The position numbers and the translations under genes are program-made. This document shows positions 1 through 5,757 of a stretch of DNA of 22,215 nt, piece by piece. The stretch spans positions 1 to 22,215 of the forward strand of contig JAEYNH010000130.1 in NCBI GenBank assembly GCA_023412655.1, given 5' to 3'. Source of the DNA: Pseudomonadota bacterium (GTDB lineage: Bacteria > Pseudomonadota > Alphaproteobacteria > Caulobacterales > Caulobacteraceae). How positions within the stretch are numbered: position 1 is the first letter of the stretch; each line of letters begins with the position of its first letter. Under the pieces are notes generated by a model. That model had not been told where the DNA came from, searched no databases, and saw only the letters and a program-made list of their open reading frames with translations.

Positions 1-57
1 GAACAGGTTCAGCCCCGTCGGCGCATCGCCCACCTCAAAGCGCGGCGCGTCACACAC
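1..57 (-). CDS. Possible 5' end of a cut-off gene, function unknown
   Basis: On the minus strand a reading frame stays open from a GTG at 57-55 to the window edge, giving 19 residues (VCDAPRFEVGDAPTGLNLF, with V read as the initiator). It would begin 4 bp after the VOC gene's stop codon, so it could be the next gene of an operon. The stretch is too short to assign to a family. In DNA this GC-rich, an open frame of 57 bases is weak evidence, and the true start or frame may differ. Confidence 0.25.
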   Translation of the reverse strand, partial: MCDAPRFEVGDAPTGLNLF

Positions 58-61
58 CCGG

Positions 62-406
62 CTAACCCTCGCTCCACACCGCCAGTTCGTTGCCGCCCGG
101 GTCGCGGAAATGGAAACGGCGGCCGCCGGGGAAGCTGAAGATGGGCGCGGTGATCTCGCCGCCCGCCGCCCGGACCTTGGCCTCCATGCCTTCGAGGTCA
201 TGGGCATAGAGCACCACCAGAGGCGGCTTCCTCGGCGCGTCGGCGCCCGGCGTATAGAAGCCGCCGTCGAGGCCCTCGTCGAAGGCCCGATATTCCGGCC
301 CATAATCCTGGAAGGTCCAGCCGAAGGCCTCGCCATAGAAGGCGGTCTGCGCGGCCATGTCCCCGGCGGGCAGCTCTACGTAGTCGATCTTGCCGTCCTG
401 ACGCAT
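62..406 (-). CDS. VOC-family (glyoxalase/bleomycin-resistance-like) protein
   Basis: A 114-residue single-domain vicinal oxygen chelate protein. It shows the family's beta-alpha-beta-beta-beta pattern: an opening YVELPAGDMAAQTAFYGEAF segment, a middle HDLEGMEAKVRAAGGE segment, and the closing FRDPGGNELAVW signature near residues 99-111. Members of this length bind a metal or small ligand as dimers; many are annotated as glyoxalase-like or antibiotic-binding proteins, but the substrate cannot be read from sequence. The ATG at 406 is supported by an unusually strong purine-rich leader (GAGGTGAGGA on the minus strand just upstream). A direct repeat of ATGTTC (plus strand 420-425 and 431-436) lies immediately upstream. 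The family call is firm; the function is not. Confidence 0.85.
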   Translation of the reverse strand: MRQDGKIDYVELPAGDMAAQTAFYGEAFGWTFQDYGPEYRAFDEGLDGGFYTPGADAPRKPPLVVLYAHDLEGMEAKVRAAGGEITAPIFSFPGGRRFHFRDPGGNELAVWSEG

Positions 407-419
407 TCCTCACCTCGCG

Positions 420-436
420 ATGTTCGTCAAATGTTC
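420..436. repeat. ATGTTC direct repeat in VOC gene leader
   Basis: Plus-strand ATGTTC occurs at 420-425 and again at 431-436, 11 bp apart (about one helical turn). On the minus strand it reads GAACAT-TTGAC-GAACAT, directly upstream of the VOC gene's ribosome binding site. This could be a repressor site overlapping the leader, or chance. Confidence 0.3.
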
Positions 437-496
437 TAGTGCGGCCCCGGGGTCGACGCAACAGGTCATGCTGTTCGCTTAGGTGAATTCGGGGAA

Positions 497-512
497 CCTT
501 GGCGTGCCAAGG
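497..512. promoter_or_regulatory. Perfect inverted repeat CCTTGGC-GT-GCCAAGG (operator candidate)
   Basis: Two perfect 7-base arms flank a 2-base centre between the VOC gene (minus) and the small acidic gene (plus). No T-run follows, so it looks more like a protein-binding dyad than a terminator. The rest of 407-676 holds no convincing gene. Confidence 0.35.
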
Positions 513-676
513 GGGCTCCTCTGGTTGGAATGAAGATTGGCTCATATCGGTGGAGGATGTCCCGGTGACCGGTCGCCCGGCGGCCGAGACTTGGCTGATC
601 GGCTGCGTACGGATCGCCCGCGACAGCCGCCTGGTCGTGCACGGCAGGCGAGCAGGCCTTAGGTGGCCCGGCTCCG

Positions 677-946
677 ATGTCTGACTATCTGGTCAGGGTC
701 CGCGGGATCGGCGGTCTGATGGGGCCGGACGTCGCCCTTGAGTGCGAAACCGACGACCAGGCCCTGACGATCGGCTGGAGCATCGGCACGCCCTATGGCC
801 ACACCGTCTGCGCGGGCCGCCGGCTGCTGGGCGTCTTCGAGGCCGGGTGGGGCCACGGCTTCCCAGAGGATGACATCTCCGAAGAGGCTGTCATGGGGGA
901 CAACGTCCCTGAGGCGGATGACGACGACGCCGACGATGACGACTAG
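677..946 (+). CDS. Small acidic hypothetical protein
   Basis: An 89-residue protein that I do not recognise as a named family. Its codons show the strong third-position G/C bias of true genes here. An AGGTGG about 10 bases upstream of the ATG at 677 can serve as ribosome binding site. The first 65 residues look like a compact folded unit (hydrophobic and glycine pattern, two cysteines). The last 17 residues are almost all Asp/Glu, ending in a run of aspartates (EADDDDADDDD), which makes the protein very acidic. There is no signal peptide or membrane segment. It converges on the tail-anchored protein gene with only 15 bp between the stops. The acidic tail could bind cations or basic proteins; that is a guess. 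Confidence 0.6.
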   Translation: MSDYLVRVRGIGGLMGPDVALECETDDQALTIGWSIGTPYGHTVCAGRRLLGVFEAGWGHGFPEDDISEEAVMGDNVPEADDDDADDDD

Positions 947-961
947 GCCTGCGATCGGGGC

Positions 962-1306
962 TCAAAGCACCCAGAGCAGCACAAGCCCGATGGCCGCGGC
1001 CGCCACCAGGCCGATCAGCGAGGGCAGGGCGTAGCGTGAAGGCGCGCCCGAGGCGTTGGGCTGCAGTTCCGGTGTGGAGGCGTTGGGCCTGGGGCTGTAC
1101 GGTCGCCCGGCCGACTGCTCCTCCCGCGTGATGGCGTTCAGCATCGGATCGTGCGGCGCGCCGCCGGCTTCCTCGTCCACGCCCAGTGGCGCGGCCGCGG
1201 GATCGAAGCCCGCCACCTTGTCGCCCGTTCGGCCGGAATTGATGTCGTGCTTCAGCTGGGCCGAGGTCGCCCCGGGGCGCGTGCTGGGTGTTTCGGGCTC
1301 GCTCAT
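962..1306 (-). CDS. Small conserved alphaproteobacterial protein with C-terminal membrane anchor
   Basis: A 114-residue protein with three parts. Residues 10-50 carry a conserved-looking block (SAQLKHDINSGRTGDKV, then DPAAAPLGVDEEAGG) that I associate with small uncharacterised alphaproteobacterial proteins. Residues 51-92 are a low-complexity Pro/Asn/Ser linker containing PNAS twice. Residues 94-113 form one hydrophobic helix (LPSLIGLVAAAAIGLVLLWV) at the extreme C-terminus. There is no N-terminal signal, so it should be a single-pass inner-membrane protein with a cytoplasmic N-terminus. No clear Shine-Dalgarno precedes the ATG. It lies 51 bp downstream of the CAP/RTX gene on the same strand and could be co-transcribed. 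Function unknown. Confidence 0.75.
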   Translation of the reverse strand: MSEPETPSTRPGATSAQLKHDINSGRTGDKVAGFDPAAAPLGVDEEAGGAPHDPMLNAITREEQSAGRPYSPRPNASTPELQPNASGAPSRYALPSLIGLVAAAAIGLVLLWVL

Positions 1307-1357
1307 GGGAGAAGAACCGGCGCAGCGGTCCTCAAGGTCCCGCCGCGCCGCATTTCT

Positions 1358-2707
1358 TCAGCCGACGGTCAGCCAGTCGCCGGTCAGGCTCGACATCGAC
1401 ACCCCCATCAGCTCGATGCGCCCGCCGCCGGCGATGTTGATCACCACGTCGGCCCCGACCTGGCCGTAGGAGAAGGTCGAGCCGGCCACCAGGTTCACCT
1501 GGTCGCCTTCCGCCCGGTTGAAGTCGAGGATGCGATCCAGGCCCGCCTCCCCGAAACTGTGGAAGGTGTCCGCCCCGGGGCCGCCGCTGATGGTGTCGTC
1601 GCCGCGATCGCCGGCCAGGTAGTCGTCGCCGTAGCCGCCGACCACCATGTCGTTCCCCTGGCCGCCGCGCACCACGTCATTGCCCGCCCCGCCGTTGACG
1701 GTGTCCCCGCCCAGGTTGCCCAGCACCGCATCGTCGCCGGCCTGGCCGAACAGGCTGTCGGCGCCCTGGCCGCCGACCACCCAGTCGCCGCCGCCGCCGC
1801 CCATGAGGGTGTCGTCGCCCATGTTGCCGTGCAGGTCGTCGAAGGCTCCGCCGCCCACCAGGCTGTCGTCCCCCGCCTCGCCGCGCAGCAGGTTCTGGCC
1901 GGCGCCGCCGGTGAGGGTGTCGTCGCCATCGCCGCCGTAGAGGGGCGTGCCCGTGAGGTTGTCATTGCCGGGCGTTCCCACGCCGCCGCCCGCGATGGGG
2001 TCGCGCCAGTCGACCTTCACATTGGCCTGGCCGACGGCCACCTGCCGCGTCACGCTGGCGAAGCCGCCGCCCGAGAACACCACATTGTAGGTCCCGGGCT
2101 GCACCGCGATCTCATAGCCGCCCGCCTCGGCGTAGGTGGTGGTCTGGCCGACGATGGCGCCCGAGGTGGTGGTCACCGTCACGGTGAGGCCGCCCAGGCC
2201 CTCGCCGACGTCGTAGAACAGGTCCCCGTCCAGATCGTCGAAAGCCACGCCGGTGATGAAGAACGCCGTGCCGGTCTTGGCGAAGTTCTGGGTGACGAAG
2301 GCGCCGGTCCAGCCCTGGTACTCGCCCGTCTCGATGCCTATGCCCAGTTCCCGGAACTCGGGCCGCAGGATGTTCTCCCGATGGCCCGGCGAATTCATCA
2401 GTCCCACATGCAGGTCATAGACGTCGTCGGCGATCCCCGGCGCGCCGCGCAGGCTCTGCCAGCCGACGTTCTCGCCCGTGCCCCAGGCGCCCGTGAGCTG
2501 GTAGCCGGCGGCGATCATCCGATCGGTGGGGGTCGAGCCCCCGGCGCCCGTATGGCTGAAGGTGTCGGTGGCGATCATCCACTGGCTGTGCAGCTCGGCT
2601 GATCCGTTCAAGGCGCTGTCGAAAGCCAGGGGCTGCACGCCGGCGGCCGTCCGCTCGGCGTTCACCAGCTCCATCATGTACTGCTCGAAGGCGTTGGGTG
2701 AAGGCAT
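1358..2707 (-). CDS. Secreted CAP-domain protein with Ig-like and RTX calcium-binding repeats
   Basis: A 449-residue three-part protein. Residues 5-145 are a bacterial CAP/SCP-PR1 domain with the usual hallmarks: FSHTG near 50, the GEN motif at 78-80, and SPGHRENIL at 106-114. Residues 150-236 form a beta-rich SdrD-B or carboxypeptidase-regulatory-like domain (GVAFDDLDGD...GTYNVVFSGGG). Residues 245-385 hold tandem nonapeptide RTX repeats of the GGxGxDxLx type, followed by a C-terminal segment (DRILDFNRAEGDQVNL) like the end of RTX proteases. There is no N-terminal signal peptide. This fits calcium-folded export by a type I secretion system, but no HlyD or TolC partner lies in the window. The start is supported by GAGG 5 bases upstream. 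The biochemical role of bacterial CAP domains is mostly unknown. Confidence 0.9.
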   Translation of the reverse strand: MPSPNAFEQYMMELVNAERTAAGVQPLAFDSALNGSAELHSQWMIATDTFSHTGAGGSTPTDRMIAAGYQLTGAWGTGENVGWQSLRGAPGIADDVYDLHVGLMNSPGHRENILRPEFRELGIGIETGEYQGWTGAFVTQNFAKTGTAFFITGVAFDDLDGDLFYDVGEGLGGLTVTVTTTSGAIVGQTTTYAEAGGYEIAVQPGTYNVVFSGGGFASVTRQVAVGQANVKVDWRDPIAGGGVGTPGNDNLTGTPLYGGDGDDTLTGGAGQNLLRGEAGDDSLVGGGAFDDLHGNMGDDTLMGGGGGDWVVGGQGADSLFGQAGDDAVLGNLGGDTVNGGAGNDVVRGGQGNDMVVGGYGDDYLAGDRGDDTISGGPGADTFHSFGEAGLDRILDFNRAEGDQVNLVAGSTFSYGQVGADVVINIAGGGRIELMGVSMSSLTGDWLTVG

Positions 2708-2766
2708 GTAGACCTCGGAGTGTTACGTACGTCCGGGCCTCAACGCCGAAAGCGCGAGAATGGCGC

Positions 2767-3441
2767 CTAAGCTTCAGCTTCAGGAAGCCGCCAGACGGCG
2801 GTCTTCTTGACCTCCATGTCCTCCAGTTCGCGGGTCGTGGGGACCTGGTACTCGGCCAGCTTCTCGAGACCCTCCCGCGGGAAATAGCTGCGGCCGGGAT
2901 CGCCGATCAGTACCGCGGCGCCTCGAGCGCGGGCCTCGCCCAGCCAGGACATCACCCGCGCGGCCAGCGGCTTCTCGTAGCAGATGTCCCCGGCCAGGAT
3001 CACCTCGGCCCAGGCCGGGGCGGGAGCGTCCAGCAGGTCGGCGTCGGTGAACTCGGCCGCAACGCCATTGGCCGCGGCGTTCAGCGCCAGGGCCGCGCCG
3101 CAGAACGGATCGATATCGGCCGCCAGGACCCGTGCGGCGCCAGCCTTCAGGGCGGCGATGGCGACGATGCCCGAGCCCGAGGCGAAGTCGATCACGCTCT
3201 TGCCGGCCACCAGCTGCGGATGGTCCAGCACATAGCGCGCCAGGGCCTGGCCCCCGGCCCAGGCGAAGGCCCAGAACGGCGGCGGCAGGCCGATCTCGGC
3301 GAGGGCCTCCTCGGTCAGCCGCCAGATGGGCGTGATCTCGTCGGCGAGATGCAGCGTCAGCTCGGGCGTATGCGGCGGCCGTTGCGGACGGGTGTTCTCG
3401 AGGATGAAGGCGCGGCGGGCTTCGGGGGTCTGGGCGATCAC
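2767..3441 (-). CDS. METTL20-like ETF-beta protein lysine methyltransferase
   Basis: A 224-residue seven-beta-strand SAM-dependent methyltransferase. It starts at GTG 3441, which overlaps the desaturase stop codon as GTGA. SAM-binding motif I is DFASGSG (85-91), the acidic post-I motif is DID (109-111), and the catalytic-side loop is LAGDICYE (149-156). PFWAFAWAGGQALARYVLD (55-73) and VLIGDPGR (177-184) closely match what I recall of human ETFB lysine methyltransferase (METTL20). Family knowledge: METTL20 and its bacterial homologues methylate lysines of the electron transfer flavoprotein beta subunit beside its recognition loop, modulating electron flow from acyl-CoA dehydrogenases. Overlap with a fatty acid desaturase gene fits lipid metabolism. 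The older label would be L11-methyltransferase-like. ETF itself is not in the window, so the substrate is inferred. Confidence 0.8.
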   Translation of the reverse strand: MIAQTPEARRAFILENTRPQRPPHTPELTLHLADEITPIWRLTEEALAEIGLPPPFWAFAWAGGQALARYVLDHPQLVAGKSVIDFASGSGIVAIAALKAGAARVLAADIDPFCGAALALNAAANGVAAEFTDADLLDAPAPAWAEVILAGDICYEKPLAARVMSWLGEARARGAAVLIGDPGRSYFPREGLEKLAEYQVPTTRELEDMEVKKTAVWRLPEAEA

Positions 3442-4385
3442 GCCGCCACGGCTACGCGGTCGGGCTTGCCCGAGGCAAGCTTCAGCACGTGGACATAGCC
3501 GGGAGCCGACAGCATCCGCTCGGTGACTCCCGTCCGCTGCAGATGCCGCCGCACGGTGGGCAGGTTGTAGCAGGGCACGTGCATGAACATGTGGTGCTCG
3601 CAGTGGTAGTTCACCCAGTAGGGCGCCAGGAACGCCCGCTCGAGCCAGTTGGCGTGGGTAGTGCGGGCGTGTCGCAACGGGTCCGGCTCGTCCTTGGCCA
3701 CCAGGGCGTGCTCGGCGATGTTGCGCAGGCGGGTGACCATCGGCAGCCAGGTGGCCTGGGGCAGCAGCCAGAGCACCGGCCATACCCACCACAGGCCGAA
3801 CGGGGCGGTGACCGCCACTGTCGCGATCATGCCGAGGAAGAAGCGCTTCCGGCGGACCACCGCGTCCTTGAGGATCGGCCACAGCGGCTCGTCCGGCCGA
3901 CGCTTGCGCAGCCGCTTCACCAGGCCTGACCACTTCAGCTTGTAGTAGGTCTGACCGGTCAGATCGCGGACGATCTTCCGCCGCAGCGAGGCGCGGGTGA
4001 TCGGGAAGGGCGCCGAGAGCACGAGGTCCGGGTCCTCGGCCTGCTGGGCGTACTTGTGGTGGCCCAGGTGGTAGGGCCGGTAGGCCATCAGGTCGCCTGT
4101 GGTCAGGTGGTTGCCGACGAAGTCGTTGACCTTGAGGTTCGGGTGCAGGGCGCCGTGGGCGGCGTCGTGCATCAGGATGGCGAGGCCCAGCTGCCGGGCG
4201 CCGATGATCGCCACCGCCAGCGGGATGGTGATCGGCCAGATCACGGCCATGGCCCCGGCCAGCAGGATCACCGCCCAGGCGTGGGCCACCAGCGCCGGGC
4301 CCTTCCAGGCCGAGCGGCGCGACAGCGGCGCCCATTCCTCGGGCGTGAAATAGTCCTTGGGACTGACGCGGGCGGCGGCTGGCAT
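3438..4385 (-). CDS. Membrane fatty acid desaturase
   Basis: A 315-residue integral-membrane di-iron desaturase. The three histidine boxes are HDAAH (73-77), HLGHH (106-110) and HCEHH (261-265), with an extra NIAEH at 222-226. Hydrophobic segments lie near 33-70 and 185-215. The enzyme inserts a double bond into (or hydroxylates) an acyl or related lipid chain using O2 and reducing equivalents at the cytoplasmic membrane face; the exact substrate cannot be told. Its stop overlaps the GTG start of the methyltransferase gene by 4 bases, so the two are translationally coupled. It follows ubiA by 76 bp on the same strand. The ATG at 4385 lacks a Shine-Dalgarno; instead TAGAAT sits 6 bases upstream, hinting at a leaderless transcript. 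Confidence 0.9.
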   Translation of the reverse strand: MPAAARVSPKDYFTPEEWAPLSRRSAWKGPALVAHAWAVILLAGAMAVIWPITIPLAVAIIGARQLGLAILMHDAAHGALHPNLKVNDFVGNHLTTGDLMAYRPYHLGHHKYAQQAEDPDLVLSAPFPITRASLRRKIVRDLTGQTYYKLKWSGLVKRLRKRRPDEPLWPILKDAVVRRKRFFLGMIATVAVTAPFGLWWVWPVLWLLPQATWLPMVTRLRNIAEHALVAKDEPDPLRHARTTHANWLERAFLAPYWVNYHCEHHMFMHVPCYNLPTVRRHLQRTGVTERMLSAPGYVHVLKLASGKPDRVAVAA

Positions 4386-4391
4386 AACGCC

Positions 4392-4397
4392 ATTCTA
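4392..4397 (-). promoter_or_regulatory. Candidate -10 hexamer (TAGAAT) just before the desaturase ATG
   Basis: The minus strand reads TAGAAT-GGCGTT-ATG. A -10 box this close would put the transcript start at or next to the start codon. No good -35 box is visible 17 bp upstream, where the sequence is TGTTTT. It is suggestive only because the gene has no ribosome binding site. Confidence 0.3.
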
Positions 4398-4461
4398 CGC
4401 CGGAAAGCCCCGCGAAAACAGGATGACGCGGAGGAAGCCCGGCCGCTGCGTCGGGCCAGCC

Positions 4462-5385
4462 TCAGAGGGTGAAGGCGCCCGCCGCCAGCGCGATGAACAG
4501 CACCAGGCCCGCCCAGGCGTTCGACTTGAACAGGAACAGCGCCTGAGCCGGCTGGTCGGTCCGCACCCGCCGCGCCTGGAGCAGCAGGTGCACGGCGTAG
4601 AGGGCGAACAGGGGCAGGAAGAAGACTGTCAGGCCCGCCGTGTAGCCCGCCCCCAGGGCCAACAGGAGGCTGATCCCGTAGAAGACCGCCACCCCGCGGC
4701 GGACATTGGCCCCCAGCCGGCGGGTCGAGGACTTCACCCCGACCAGCGCGTCGTCCTCCAGGTCCTGGATGGCGTAGATGGTGTCGTAGCCCAGGGTCCA
4801 GAACAGGCCGCCCAGGTAGAGCAGGATGGCCGGCAGCGACAGCTCGCCTGCCACCGCGGCGAAGCCCATCAGGACGCCCCAGTTGAAGGTCAGGCCCAGC
4901 CAGGCCTGCGGCCACCAGGTGATCCGCTTCATGAACGGATAGCCGGCCACCAGGCCGAGCGAAGCCACCCCCAGGCCGATCGCCAGCGGGCCCATGGTGA
5001 GCAGGATGGCCAGCGAGATCAGGCTGCAGCCGACGATGAAGGCCCAGGCCTGCCGCACGGAAATCTGCCCCGACGCGATGGGCCGTCCGGCCGTCCGCGC
5101 CACCTTGGCGTCGATCTCGCGGTCGACGATGTCGTTGTAGGCGCAGCCCGCCGCGCGCATCAGGGCGGCGCCGACGAAGAACTTCGCCAGCAGCAGAAGG
5201 TCGGGCCAGCGGCCGGCCATGGCGCAGGCCAGGGCCACGCCCTGCCAGCCGGGCAGCATCAGCAGCCAGATCCCGGCCGGCCGGTCGAACCGTCCGAGCT
5301 TCAGCCACGGTCGCAGCGCCGGCGGCGCATGCTGGTCGACCCAGTTGCTGGGCGCCGCGTCGGGAAGGATCTCGCTGTCCGTCAT
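4462..5385 (-). CDS. ubiA: 4-hydroxybenzoate polyprenyltransferase
   Basis: A 307-residue inner-membrane UbiA-family prenyltransferase, of normal length for the family. The two Mg-diphosphate-binding aspartate motifs are present: NDIVDREID (84-92), followed by the typical RTAGRPIASG segment, and DTIYAIQDLEDD (201-212). About eight or nine hydrophobic segments fill the rest. It attaches the polyprenyl tail to 4-hydroxybenzoate, the second step of ubiquinone synthesis. The ATG at 5385 has AAGGGAGG just upstream. It is the first gene of a minus-strand run that continues into the desaturase. It diverges from the ABC exporter gene across a 372-bp region. Ubiquinone is also the final acceptor for ETF electrons, a loose link to the methyltransferase two genes downstream. 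Confidence 0.95.
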   Translation of the reverse strand: MTDSEILPDAAPSNWVDQHAPPALRPWLKLGRFDRPAGIWLLMLPGWQGVALACAMAGRWPDLLLLAKFFVGAALMRAAGCAYNDIVDREIDAKVARTAGRPIASGQISVRQAWAFIVGCSLISLAILLTMGPLAIGLGVASLGLVAGYPFMKRITWWPQAWLGLTFNWGVLMGFAAVAGELSLPAILLYLGGLFWTLGYDTIYAIQDLEDDALVGVKSSTRRLGANVRRGVAVFYGISLLLALGAGYTAGLTVFFLPLFALYAVHLLLQARRVRTDQPAQALFLFKSNAWAGLVLFIALAAGAFTL

Positions 5386-5430
5386 GGCCTCCCTTTATGG
5401 GGCGCGGCCGGCCGGCGCCAGACGGTGACT

Positions 5431-5446
5431 GTGGCTCCGGGGCCAC
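5431..5446. repeat. Near-perfect 16-bp palindrome
   Basis: GTGGCTCCGGGGCCAC differs from its reverse complement at one base pair. It lies 46 bp upstream of the ubiA start codon in the divergent control region, so it could be an operator. GC-rich palindromes of this size also arise by chance. Confidence 0.3.
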
Positions 5447-5483
5447 CCCGCTCGGGAAGGCGGGCGGCGCCGAACCCGGTTCC

Positions 5484-5512
5484 TTGACCCTGTGGGGCGC
5501 CGCGCCTAGCTT
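5484..5512 (+). promoter_or_regulatory. Weak candidate promoter toward the ABC exporter gene
   Basis: TTGACC at 5484-5489 is a fair -35 box. About 16 bases later comes CCTAGCTT, a partial match to the Caulobacter housekeeping -10 consensus GCTANAWC. It would leave a leader of roughly 235 bases before the ATG at 5758. Confidence 0.3.
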
Positions 5513-5757
5513 CCCCGGCTTCGAGGCTGAGGAGGGAAGACGGCTCGCGCCGCCGTCCCGACGAGGTCCCGGGCCGCCGCACCGCAATCCGCCACGGACT
5601 GCTGTCCTGAGAGGCGCCTCGCCGGACTTCCGCGCGATGCGATCCCGTGCGCCGCGCCGCCATGAGCCGCGCTCCCAGGCCGTCCGCCGCCCGCTTGCAC
5701 ATCCCCTGCCGGTCGTTTGCGCGGAGCCCGCGCACCGCCGGGCCCCGAGAATATTCG

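Larger units (their letters stand above)
5386..5757. other. Divergent intergenic region between ubiA and the ABC exporter gene
   Basis: These 372 bases separate divergent starts and hold no gene I would defend. The exporter frame extends upstream to a GTG at 5647, but that 37-residue extension is Arg/Pro/Ala-rich and looks non-coding. Visible items are a near-palindrome GTGGCTCCGGGGCCAC at 5431-5446 and a weak promoter-like pair at 5484-5512. Confidence 0.5.

Noticed and set aside
499..684. A 61-codon plus-strand frame overlapping the start of the acidic protein gene
   Set aside because: It needs a TTG start inside the CCTTGGC dyad, has no ribosome binding site, and its product matches nothing I know. 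The second half has some coding-like bias, so it is not fully excluded.
1151..2602. A 483-codon plus-strand open frame opposite the CAP/RTX gene
   Set aside because: It is antisense to repeated, GC-rich RTX codons, which produce long open frames on the other strand. Its translation is an Ala/Val/His/Gly-rich string with no family motif, while the minus strand has clear CAP and RTX domains.
2767..4335. A single 522-residue protein spanning desaturase and methyltransferase
   Set aside because: The upstream half of that frame is a shadow of the desaturase frame. The methyltransferase proper begins at GTG 3441, where the two genes overlap by GTGA.
5647..5757. A 37-residue N-terminal extension of the ABC exporter from a GTG
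   Set aside because: The residues are Arg/Pro/Ala-rich with no exporter homology, and ATG 5758 gives a natural N-terminus before the first helix.
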